Origin: Kangiella koreensis DSM 16069 | GTDB lineage: Bacteria; Pseudomonadota; Gammaproteobacteria; Enterobacterales; Kangiellaceae | DNA length: 64,000 nucleotides | NCBI RefSeq assembly: GCF_000024085.1 | Contig: NC_013166.1 | Span: forward strand, 1,364,001-1,428,000 | Direction of reading: 5' to 3' | Shown here: one piece after another, positions 27,068-35,152 of the stretch | Layout of the letters: each line of letters starts with the position of its first letter | Position numbering within the stretch: position 1 is the first letter of the stretch | Position numbers and translations under genes: made by a program | The notes under the pieces: generated by a model | Told to the model about the DNA's origin: nothing | Database searches by the model: none | What the model saw: only the letters and a program-made list of their open reading frames with translations

Positions 27068-28843
27068 ATGGACAAGCCAATCAAACAAGACCGTAGACGG
27101 TTTATCAAGTCCGTTGTTGGAGCAGGGGCTGTGTTTGCCTTAGCTAGAATAGTACCCACCTGGGCCAATCCAACTGGGCGAAGCTATGGTGATAAGATCA
27201 AGTTAGATAGCGTTGTAGATCTGCATATTCATCAAGAAGAAATGAGTATCGGTGGCCAAGTTGGTAGACCAATAACCATTAACGGAAGTATGCCCGGTCC
27301 CCTAATAAGATTGAAAGAAGGGCAAAGAGCCCGGCTGAATGTCACCAACGCTCTTGATGAGGATACATCAATTCACTGGCATGGCATTATTCTCCCAGAG
27401 AACATGGATGGTGTTCCTGGAGTTAGCTTTCCCGGTATAAAGCCGGGAGAGACCTTCCACTACGAGTTCGATGTTAAGCAAAATGGAACATATTGGTATC
27501 ACAGTCACTCAGGACTGCAGGAACAGCTAGGCCACCTGGGCCCTCTTGTGATTGACCCAGCCGATGAGGATTTAGGTGCGGATAGAGAACACGTTATTAT
27601 TCTAAGTGATTGGACATTTGAAGACCCTTATGAGGTATTCCGCAACCTGAAAGTGGCTGAAGGATATTATAATTACCAGCAACGAACATTAAGTGACACT
27701 CTAAACGATATCCGTCGTCAGGGGCTAGGAAAAACTTGGGAAGAGCGAGCCATGTGGAACAGAATGCGTATGAGCTCGCGGGATCTTTTGGATGTAACTG
27801 CCTCCTCCTATACCTATCTTATGAATGGTCTTGATAACGAATCTAACTGGACGGCTCTATATAAACCTGGTGAAAAAATTAGGCTAAGAGTTATTAACGG
27901 CTCTGCCATGTCTTTTTTTGACTTTCGAATTCCTGGCTTGGAAATGACTGTGGTTTCTGCAGATGGTCAGCCTGTAAAGCCAGTCACAATAGATGAGTTT
28001 CGAATCGGTGTGGCGGAAACCTATGATGTTATTGTGCAACCGAAAGGTGGTAAAGCTTATACTTTATTTGCAGAAAGCATGGATCGTAGTGGCTATGTGC
28101 GTGGCACGTTAGCAACAGAATTAGGCCTAGAGGCGGCAGTTCCCGAATTGCGGCCAGTGCCAGAACGAGATATGGCAGCTATGGGGATGTCGCATGAAAA
28201 GGATGATATAAATATGGATTTTTCTGAAAGAAGTCAATCCAGCATGACGTCCCATCATCAGAAGCATGAGGACCATGGTAAAAAAATGGCTAAGAGAGCA
28301 TCTCCACCATCAGCTCCCGACTTGGATTTCAAGCATGCAGAGGATGAACATGGCTCGGGTGCAGCTATGATTGCCAGAAATCCTGTCAGTCGGTTGAACG
28401 AAGCAGGTGTGGGTCTTGACGGTGTAAGTCATCGAGTTTTGGTTTATGGTGATCTTATTGGTGCCCATTCTTGGCCTGATGAAAGGGAACCGGCGCGTGA
28501 AATCGAGCTCCACCTTACAGGCAATATGGAAAGGTACATGTGGTCTTTTGATGGTGTGAAGTTTACCGAAGTCGATGGGCCAGTAAAGTTTAGCTATGGT
28601 GAGCGTCTGCGTTTGATCATGGTAAATGATACTATGATGGAGCATCCAATTCATTTGCATGGTATGTGGATGGAACTTGAGAATGGGCAGTATCCTCGAC
28701 CAAGAAAACATACTATGAGTCTCAAACCCAGCGAGATTGTCTCATTACTAATTAGTGCTGACTCACGTGGTAGTTGGGCCTTTCATTGTCATCTCCTTTA
28801 TCACATGAAGGCGGGAATGTTCCGAGTTGTCAATGTTAGCTGA
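27068..28843 (+). CDS. copA: Copper-resistance multicopper oxidase CopA
   Basis: This 591-residue periplasmic oxidase is exported by the Tat system (RRRFIKSVVGAGAVFALA). All four copper-ligand boxes are visible: HWHG (about 103), HSHSG (about 145), HPIHLHGMW (about 526) and HCHLLYHM (about 573), giving type 1, 2 and 3 sites. Between the second and third cupredoxin domains is a Met/His-rich insert (MAAMGMSHEKDDINMDF, TSHHQKHEDHGKKM, about residues 375-420) that would bind extra copper. CopA (PcoA) oxidises Cu(I) and sequesters copper. It is followed 9 bp later by copB. Confidence 0.95.
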   Translation: MDKPIKQDRRRFIKSVVGAGAVFALARIVPTWANPTGRSYGDKIKLDSVVDLHIHQEEMSIGGQVGRPITINGSMPGPLIRLKEGQRARLNVTNALDEDTSIHWHGIILPENMDGVPGVSFPGIKPGETFHYEFDVKQNGTYWYHSHSGLQEQLGHLGPLVIDPADEDLGADREHVIILSDWTFEDPYEVFRNLKVAEGYYNYQQRTLSDTLNDIRRQGLGKTWEERAMWNRMRMSSRDLLDVTASSYTYLMNGLDNESNWTALYKPGEKIRLRVINGSAMSFFDFRIPGLEMTVVSADGQPVKPVTIDEFRIGVAETYDVIVQPKGGKAYTLFAESMDRSGYVRGTLATELGLEAAVPELRPVPERDMAAMGMSHEKDDINMDFSERSQSSMTSHHQKHEDHGKKMAKRASPPSAPDLDFKHAEDEHGSGAAMIARNPVSRLNEAGVGLDGVSHRVLVYGDLIGAHSWPDEREPAREIELHLTGNMERYMWSFDGVKFTEVDGPVKFSYGERLRLIMVNDTMMEHPIHLHGMWMELENGQYPRPRKHTMSLKPSEIVSLLISADSRGSWAFHCHLLYHMKAGMFRVVNVS

Positions 28844-28852
28844 GAAAATGCC

Positions 28853-29602
28853 ATGAAAGTACTAAATAATTTTATAATCCTTGGGCTGGCAGGAATGTGC
28901 GCTTCCGCATTCGCCAATCATGCTGAAGATAATTGGCCAGAGCCTATAAAAGAGTATAGAACTGGGCAAGTTCTATTTGATCGACTCGAAGTTATTCGCA
29001 CGAATAATGATGATGATCAGTTGGTATGGGATATGCTAGCTTGGTATGGTGGTGATGAGAATCGCATATATTTCAAAAGTGAAGGAGAAAGTACATGGGA
29101 TGATGGCGAGCCTGTATATCTAGAGAGTACAGAGTTGCTAGCTAGTCATTTAATTTCTCCATTCTGGGAATTACAAGGAGGTGTTGGTACTCGCGGAACA
29201 GTAGGTTCGGATGCCAATCGTGAAAACTACTTGGTGTTTAGTTTATTCGGGTTAGCACCTTATCAGTTTGAAATGGATAACTCCATTACGATAAATGAAG
29301 ATGGTGATATTTCTATGAGTCTAGAGGCTGAATATGATGTACGTTTGTCTCAAGTGTCGTATATACAGCCACGTATAGAAATGGCTGCATCATTAAGTGA
29401 CGCTGAAGAGTACAAGCGCCCTAAAGGTTTAAACAACATTCGTCTCGGATTGCGTTATCGCTATGAACTGTCCAGAGAATTCGCACCTTACATAGGCGTT
29501 TACTGGAGTCGAGCATTGGGAGATATGGCCGAACAAATAAAGGCTGAAGGAAAAAACGTATCAGAAACTGGTATCATGATAGGGGTTCGACTGTGGTTTT
29601 AG
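28853..29602 (+). CDS. copB: Outer-membrane copper-resistance protein CopB
   Basis: This 249-residue exported protein has a signal peptide (FIILGLAGMCASAFANH) and a beta-barrel domain of the CopB/PcoB family (LVWDMLAWYGGDENRIYFKS, LGLRYRYELSREFAPYIGV), ending in an aromatic residue (GVRLWF). It lacks the long Met-rich N-terminal repeat found in many CopB proteins. It acts in the outer membrane with CopA. The start is 9 bp after copA ends. Confidence 0.92.
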   Translation: MKVLNNFIILGLAGMCASAFANHAEDNWPEPIKEYRTGQVLFDRLEVIRTNNDDDQLVWDMLAWYGGDENRIYFKSEGESTWDDGEPVYLESTELLASHLISPFWELQGGVGTRGTVGSDANRENYLVFSLFGLAPYQFEMDNSITINEDGDISMSLEAEYDVRLSQVSYIQPRIEMAASLSDAEEYKRPKGLNNIRLGLRYRYELSREFAPYIGVYWSRALGDMAEQIKAEGKNVSETGIMIGVRLWF

Positions 29603-29647
29603 CCAATACTTTAATTATTGATATAATTCAAATCTAGGGGGACGGTT

Positions 29648-30979
29648 GTGGAAAAAAACCGAACAACAGAATATCAAAAAGAAAGCTTAACGTTATCCGG
29701 AACTGTGATGCTTGGAACTGGAGTCATGATTGGTGCGGGTATATTTGCGCTTACGGGGCAGATGGCTCAGATGACAGGGGTTCTTTTTCCACTTGCGTTT
29801 CTCGCCGCTGCCGTGATTATAAGTTTCAGCGCGTATTCCTATATAAAGATTTCTAATACCTGGCCTTCCGCTGGTGGCATCGGTATGTATCTACATAAAG
29901 CTTATGGTAACCGTCTGCCCACCGCATTTAATGCTCTACTAATGTATTTTTCGATGGTAATTGCTCAGAGCTTTTTGGCTCGTACTTTCGGAGCCTATAC
30001 GATGCAGCTTTTTGGGGGGGATGAGACTGGTCGCATGGTACCCATTCTGGGTGTATCGCTAATACTGGCAGCTTTTTTACTCAATCTGCTTGGCAATCGG
30101 ATGATACAAGGTACTGCATCATTCATCGGGTTTCTGAAAATTGGAGGGATATTGATTTTCGGACTGGCGGGGGTTTGGATTGCTGATAGCCTGTCAGTTG
30201 ACTTCTCAACCTCGGGAGAAACAGGAAGCATTGGTAACTTCCTTGGAGCAACCGCTCTCGGCATACTGGCTTTTAAAGGCTTCACAACTATCACAAACAG
30301 TGGCTCTGAAGTGAAAGAGCCTCATCGGAATATCAGCCGTGCAATTGTAATCTCTATTGTGATCTGTGTGGTCATTTACACACTAGTTGGTTTTGCCGTA
30401 GCTAGCAATTTATCATTAGCAGAAATCATTGAAACACAAGATTACTCCCTTGCAGCGGCAGCACGCCCAGCACTGGGCGATTACGGTGTCTGGTTTACGG
30501 TCGCTATAGCCATGACGGCAACGGCAGGCGGCATTCTCGCCAGTATTTTTGCAGTATCACGTATGTTGGCCATGCTGACCGAGATGAAATTGGTTCCCCA
30601 TAGTCACCTTGGTATGCCTGGCAATATCCAAAAGCATACCTTGGTCTATACAGTAGCTCTTGGACTATTCCTGACAGCCTTTTTTGATCTTTCACGGATT
30701 GCTGCTTTGGGTATTGTATTCTACCTAATTATGGATGTTGCTATTCATTGGGGGATTCTTCGTTATTTACGGGAGGACGTGAAAGCTAAAGCGTGGGTCC
30801 CAGCCACGGCCATTCTACTGGATTTACTCGCGCTTGGTGGTTTTGTTTGGGTCAAAATTAACACCGATCCGTTTGTAATTGGGGTTGCGGTAGCAACAAT
30901 GCTTGTCATTGCCATTGCCGAGCTATTTTTTCTGAGACATTCTACAGCAAGCACAGGTAGCAAACAGCATGATCACTAG
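29648..30979 (+). CDS. APC-superfamily amino-acid/cation permease
   Basis: This 443-residue protein has about 12 helices. MLGTGVMIGAGIFALTG in helix 1 and SEVKEPHRNISRAIV after helix 6 are landmarks of the amino acid-polyamine-organocation superfamily. GTG at 29648 follows AGGGGGA. It lies 45 bp after copB in the same direction and may share its transcript. The substrate is unknown. A role in supplying an amino acid ligand or exporting a metal-amino acid complex is only conjecture. Confidence 0.82.
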   Translation: MEKNRTTEYQKESLTLSGTVMLGTGVMIGAGIFALTGQMAQMTGVLFPLAFLAAAVIISFSAYSYIKISNTWPSAGGIGMYLHKAYGNRLPTAFNALLMYFSMVIAQSFLARTFGAYTMQLFGGDETGRMVPILGVSLILAAFLLNLLGNRMIQGTASFIGFLKIGGILIFGLAGVWIADSLSVDFSTSGETGSIGNFLGATALGILAFKGFTTITNSGSEVKEPHRNISRAIVISIVICVVIYTLVGFAVASNLSLAEIIETQDYSLAAAARPALGDYGVWFTVAIAMTATAGGILASIFAVSRMLAMLTEMKLVPHSHLGMPGNIQKHTLVYTVALGLFLTAFFDLSRIAALGIVFYLIMDVAIHWGILRYLREDVKAKAWVPATAILLDLLALGGFVWVKINTDPFVIGVAVATMLVIAIAELFFLRHSTASTGSKQHDH

Positions 30980-31026
30980 GTCTGTACTTACTGTTTATTC
31001 CCGAATGGCTGTAGGTAATAACTTAA

Positions 31027-31044
31027 GATTACACAAATGTAACC
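31027..31044. promoter_or_regulatory. Candidate CopR box 2
   Basis: GATTACA-CAAA-TGTAACC has the same pattern as box 1, with one mismatch in the last arm. A TATAGT -10 lies at 31077-31082, so the box would be centred near -53. A lone half-site TGTAATC follows at 31067. Downstream are the Cys-rich protein, DUF411 and cusCBA genes. Confidence 0.65.
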
Positions 31045-31165
31045 TTGGGGTAATAATTGAGTAAGTTGTAATCTGTTATAGTACTTACGTGTTTTTACTA
31101 GCGTATCTGTCTTTTTAGTAAAGATTATCGTATTTATGCTAGTTTCTATTATAGATAATATTTAG

Positions 31166-31528
31166 GTGACTTGGTTGACGATAGATGTACGTGGATTCTG
31201 CTTTACACTATTCATAATTTTCGTTGTGAATAATGTTTCAGCTACTTCCGACTATTGTAATGTGTCTCTTGACTCAACATATACTGTTGATTCTTTGAAT
31301 AGCCAAGCACACTTAGCTCATACTTATTCAGAGGCAGAAAAGAATACTCATATATGTTGTTCTGGGGATCAAATAGAAGGTGATTGCTTTATGGGTGGTT
31401 GTTTGCCCATCATACAATATGTAGAAAATTTACAGTTAGATACTATGAGTTATTCTGACGCTGCTTGTTCGCAAATCTTTTTATTCTCACCCCCTCCTTA
31501 TTTCCCTCTTATAAAACCTCCTATTTAA
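31166..31528 (+). CDS. Small secreted Cys-containing protein with Pro-rich tail
   Basis: This protein of up to 120 residues has a signal-like helix (GFCFTLFIIFVVNNVSA). The mature part contains several cysteines (ICCSGDQIEGDCFMGGC) and ends SPPPYFPLIKPPI. Layout and tail match the protein at 19270, although overall identity is low. GTG 31166 opens the frame, but TTG 31175, five bases after AGGTGA, is an equally good start. It stands directly behind CopR box 2 and before the DUF411 and cus genes. Metal binding or metal sensing in the periplasm is inferred. Confidence 0.6.
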   Translation: MTWLTIDVRGFCFTLFIIFVVNNVSATSDYCNVSLDSTYTVDSLNSQAHLAHTYSEAEKNTHICCSGDQIEGDCFMGGCLPIIQYVENLQLDTMSYSDAACSQIFLFSPPPYFPLIKPPI

Positions 31529-31659
31529 TCGAATATAAATTACTTTCATTCTATTCTTTATATAAACAACACTCTTACTATTAATCATAGATTGGTTTAA
31601 ATGATTAGTTACATATTAATGTATGTGCCATTAGAAATGGCATTGAAACAGGAGGCAGT

Positions 31660-32202
31660 ATGCTTCGATTTATTTTGAAAGGTTTGATGATATGGCTACC
31701 AATATTCGTTTTTCTTGTAGGCTGCAATCAGGAGTCCAGTAACTCACACACTTCTGAACAAACTACCACAGATATTGAAACGGTAACGGTTTATAAAAGT
31801 CAATCGTGCGGTTGCTGTAAAAAATGGATCGATCACCTTGAAGTGGGTGGGTATAAAGTCATGACCCAACATCCAAATGATTTATTAGCTGTAAAAGAGC
31901 GATTTGGAATAGCACCCAATTTACGCTCGTGCCATACAGCTGTATCTTCAGATGGTTACGTCTTTGAGGGCCACATTTCCATTCGTTATATTCAGCAATT
32001 TTTGGCCAATCCACCAAGTGATTCTATAGGGCTGTCTGTGCCTGCTATGCCAGTAGGTAGTCCAGGAATGGAGTTTGGCAATAAGTTTATGCCTTATCAG
32101 ATATTGCTTATGAAAAAAGACGGCACTTCTGAGGTATTTATGCAAGTTGATAGCAAACACCAGCAATATCAGTTAGAAGAAAAACAGGAAATGAACCCAT
32201 GA
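31660..32202 (+). CDS. DUF411 periplasmic metal-binding lipoprotein
   Basis: This 180-residue lipoprotein has a lipobox (FLVGC, Cys22) and a DUF411 domain. The domain begins with a thioredoxin-like strand and cysteine cluster (VYKSQSCGCCKKWIDHL), then SCHTAVSSDGYVFEGHI and VPAMPVGSPGME. DUF411 proteins are found with copper and silver efflux genes and are thought to bind Cu(I) through these cysteines. AGGAGG stands before the start, and its last four bases overlap the start of the cusC-like gene. Confidence 0.88.
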   Translation: MLRFILKGLMIWLPIFVFLVGCNQESSNSHTSEQTTTDIETVTVYKSQSCGCCKKWIDHLEVGGYKVMTQHPNDLLAVKERFGIAPNLRSCHTAVSSDGYVFEGHISIRYIQQFLANPPSDSIGLSVPAMPVGSPGMEFGNKFMPYQILLMKKDGTSEVFMQVDSKHQQYQLEEKQEMNP

Positions 32203-33521
32203 AAATACTTACTACAATTCTTATCGCACTACTTGGCATTGGAGTAGAGAGAGCTGTCGCTGAATTTGTTCCAGAAAGCCTAACGTTAGAAGATACGGTG
32301 AGAATTGCTATTGAAACTGATCCTTGGCTCCGCAGCAGTAAATATACCGAAGAAGCACTAAATAACGAAGCTATTGCCTCATCAAGTTTACCAGATCCGC
32401 GCATGAGCCTTATGGCGGGAAACTTTCCTGTAGATAGCTTTGATACTAACCAAGAAGCTATGACCCAATTGTCGGTGGGTATTAGCCAAATGTTTCCACG
32501 TGGAGATAGTCTCGTATTAGCTAAGAAGCAGAAAAAGCAGCTTGCAATGCAGCATCCGTTCTTACGACTTGATCGACGAGCTAAAGTAACCGCCATGGTA
32601 ACTCAACTATGGCTTGAAGTGTTCAAGGCACAGGAGAGTATTCGATTGATCGAACTAGACCGCGCATTGTTTGAGCAATTAGCAGATGCAGCTGAATCCA
32701 GTTACTCCTCAGCTCTAGGGCGGGCACACCAGCAGGATATTATTCGTGCGCAACTGGAGCTGACACAATTATCTGATCGGCTAACAGTGCTCAAGCAACA
32801 ACAGGAGAGTGCACAGAAGCGACTGTCCGAATGGATTGGTGTATATGCTACGGTACGCTTGAGCTCGTCATTGCCATCAAACTCCATCTCGAAGTCGCTG
32901 GTAGTTCCCACCAATGCGCAGGACAGTGAGAATATGCAGTACAAATTGATTAGCCATCATCCAGCATTGAAAGCGTTGGGACAAAGAATCAACGCAACAC
33001 AAACGAGTATTGAGCTTGCTAAACAGAAATACAAACCTGAGTGGGGGGTTACAGCCCAATATGGCTATAGGGCCAGCGATCCACTCGGGCGTGATAGAGC
33101 AGATTTGTTCTCTATTGGCGTTAGTTTCGATCTGCCTATTTTTACAGATAACCGGCAGGATCAGGAGGTTAGCGCAGCGGTAAACCGGACTGAGGCTATT
33201 AAAGCTGAGAAGTACATGCTAGGCCGTAGACTGATGGCGGAGTTGGAGACTGCAAGTGCAGAACTGAAACATCTTGATGAACGCCACGCGCTTTATACTG
33301 AACAATTACTGCCCCAAATGGCAGAGCAGGCTGAGGCTTCGCTGAGTAGCTACAAAAATGACGATGGTGACTTTGCCGAAGCTGTGCGAGCCAGAATCGC
33401 TGAGCTAAATGCCAAGATTGACGCGCTAACCATTGCAGTTGAACGTCAAAAAACTATCGCCCAAATTAATTACTTACTTACTCAAGAGTCAGATGATGCT
33501 CGGTCAGTAATATCGTTTTAA
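32199..33521 (+). CDS. cusC: Outer-membrane channel of copper/silver RND system (CusC-like)
   Basis: This 440-residue TolC-family outer-membrane factor has a signal peptide (TILIALLGIGVERAVA), two coiled-coil repeats and the family segment RADLFSIGVSFDLPIFTDNR. It is coupled to the DUF411 gene by ATGA overlap and followed by the cusB-like gene after 11 bp. The pairing with a CusA-type pump assigns it to copper/silver efflux. The name is positional: sequence alone shows a TolC-type channel. Confidence 0.88.
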   Translation: MKILTTILIALLGIGVERAVAEFVPESLTLEDTVRIAIETDPWLRSSKYTEEALNNEAIASSSLPDPRMSLMAGNFPVDSFDTNQEAMTQLSVGISQMFPRGDSLVLAKKQKKQLAMQHPFLRLDRRAKVTAMVTQLWLEVFKAQESIRLIELDRALFEQLADAAESSYSSALGRAHQQDIIRAQLELTQLSDRLTVLKQQQESAQKRLSEWIGVYATVRLSSSLPSNSISKSLVVPTNAQDSENMQYKLISHHPALKALGQRINATQTSIELAKQKYKPEWGVTAQYGYRASDPLGRDRADLFSIGVSFDLPIFTDNRQDQEVSAAVNRTEAIKAEKYMLGRRLMAELETASAELKHLDERHALYTEQLLPQMAEQAEASLSSYKNDDGDFAEAVRARIAELNAKIDALTIAVERQKTIAQINYLLTQESDDARSVISF

Positions 33522-33532
33522 AGGAGTTTAAC

Positions 33533-35152
33533 ATGAAAGCAGTACAGAAAACCCTACTGGTCGCGTTAGTTAGTGCCTTACTTGGTGCATCTGCCGTTTG
33601 GCTACTGAGTAGCAATAATGAGACGATCGCAACAGCTTCAAACGATGAGCGCAAACCTATTTACTGGGTGGCTCCGATGGATGCGAATTATAAGCGTGAC
33701 AAACCTGGAAAATCACCGATGGGGATGGACTTAATCCCTGTGTATGAGAGTGGTAGCGATAATGGTGAAGTCGGCACCGTCTTAATCTCCCCAGAGGTAA
33801 TCAACAATCTTGGGGTACGCACTGCGATAGTGCAACGCGGGCGACTGAGTCTTAATATTAAAACTGTCGGTTATGTTCAGTACGACGAGAACAAACTGGT
33901 TCATATCAGTCCACGAGTGGAAGGCTGGGTCGAAAAACTCTATGTTCGGGCGATTGGTGATCCGGTTAAGGCGGGTGAGCCTTTATATAGCCTATATTCA
34001 CCCACACTTGTTAACGCTCAGGAAGAGTTACTCTTGGCATCGAAACGAGGTAATCAGGTATTAATAAATGCAGCTGTTCAAAGGTTGTTAGCGCTTCAGG
34101 TAGCGCAGGCTGACATTGATAGGCTGCGAAAAACTCGAAGGGTTACTCAGACTATTACCATTACCGCGCCACAATCTGGGGTATTGGATAGCCTCGCGGT
34201 GCGAGAAGGTATGTTTATTAATCCTGGTATGAGCTTGATGAGTATCGGCCAGCTTGAGCATCTTTGGGTCATTGGAGAGGTATTTGAACGTCAGGCAAGT
34301 ATGGTCCAAGAGGGCGATCAGGTAAGTCTGTGGTTGGACTATCTGCCTGGTCGTGAATGGACAGGCCAGGTTGATTATGTTTATCCCTCTTTAAACAAAA
34401 AGACTCGAACCGCACAAGTTCGGGTGCAGGTCAATAATTCTGATACCTTACTAAAACCTGGTATGTTTGCACAGATGGAGATTAACACTCGGAAGGGATC
34501 GGAAGCACTGCTAATTCCGCGTGAAGCCCTGATTCGAACTGGGGGGCAAGCTAGAGTAGTGTTAGCGCTCGGCGATGGCAAGTTTAAATCAGTGGCCGTA
34601 GATGTGGGTCGAGAAGGCGTTCGAAAGCTAGAGATTACTAGTGGTCTAAATGCCGGTGAGCGCATCGTCACCTCTGCACAATTCCTGATAGACTCGGAAT
34701 CAAGTAAAACCTCTGATTTCATGCGTATGACTCAGCAGGACAGTGGGGCAAACAAAGAAGCTAATACCGAGGTCAATTCGGTCTGGACTGAAGCGCAAGT
34801 TGAGAGTCTCATGCCTGGTCATCGTATGATAACCTTAAAGCATGAGGCAATTCCCGACTGGAAATGGCCTGCGATGACCATGGACTTTAACATTGCTACA
34901 GGGGTAGATATTGATACTCTCAAACAGGGAATGCGCTTGCATGTGCAGCTCACCAAATACAGTAGTGATGATTACCGCTTGACCGAGATACAGATCCCAG
35001 AGCAAGAGGCAACAGAGGACTCTAACCCTATTGAAATGAATCATAGCCAACACAAGGGTATGAATCACGGTGAAACACCAACACTAGAATCCAATCAGCA
35101 TGAAAATATGAATCACGACAATCACGAACAAAAGGGGCAATATCATGATTGA
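33533..35152 (+). CDS. cusB: CusB-like periplasmic adaptor with C-terminal CusF-like domain
   Basis: This 539-residue adaptor has a signal anchor (TLLVALVSALLGASAVWLL), a heavy-metal-binding domain (YWVAPMDANYKRDKPGKSPM, about residues 43-62), and barrel-sandwich and beta-barrel domains (VEGWVEKLYVRAIGDPV, VLDSLAVREGMFINPGM). A C-terminal domain follows (about residues 415-490) with HEAIPDWKWPAMTMDF, the Trp-Met copper site of CusF. The last 40 residues are His/Met-rich (HSQHKGMNHGE). CusF is usually a separate periplasmic chaperone that feeds Cu(I)/Ag(I) to CusB, so here it is tethered. The gene overlaps cusA by 8 bp. Confidence 0.93.
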   Translation: MKAVQKTLLVALVSALLGASAVWLLSSNNETIATASNDERKPIYWVAPMDANYKRDKPGKSPMGMDLIPVYESGSDNGEVGTVLISPEVINNLGVRTAIVQRGRLSLNIKTVGYVQYDENKLVHISPRVEGWVEKLYVRAIGDPVKAGEPLYSLYSPTLVNAQEELLLASKRGNQVLINAAVQRLLALQVAQADIDRLRKTRRVTQTITITAPQSGVLDSLAVREGMFINPGMSLMSIGQLEHLWVIGEVFERQASMVQEGDQVSLWLDYLPGREWTGQVDYVYPSLNKKTRTAQVRVQVNNSDTLLKPGMFAQMEINTRKGSEALLIPREALIRTGGQARVVLALGDGKFKSVAVDVGREGVRKLEITSGLNAGERIVTSAQFLIDSESSKTSDFMRMTQQDSGANKEANTEVNSVWTEAQVESLMPGHRMITLKHEAIPDWKWPAMTMDFNIATGVDIDTLKQGMRLHVQLTKYSSDDYRLTEIQIPEQEATEDSNPIEMNHSQHKGMNHGETPTLESNQHENMNHDNHEQKGQYHD

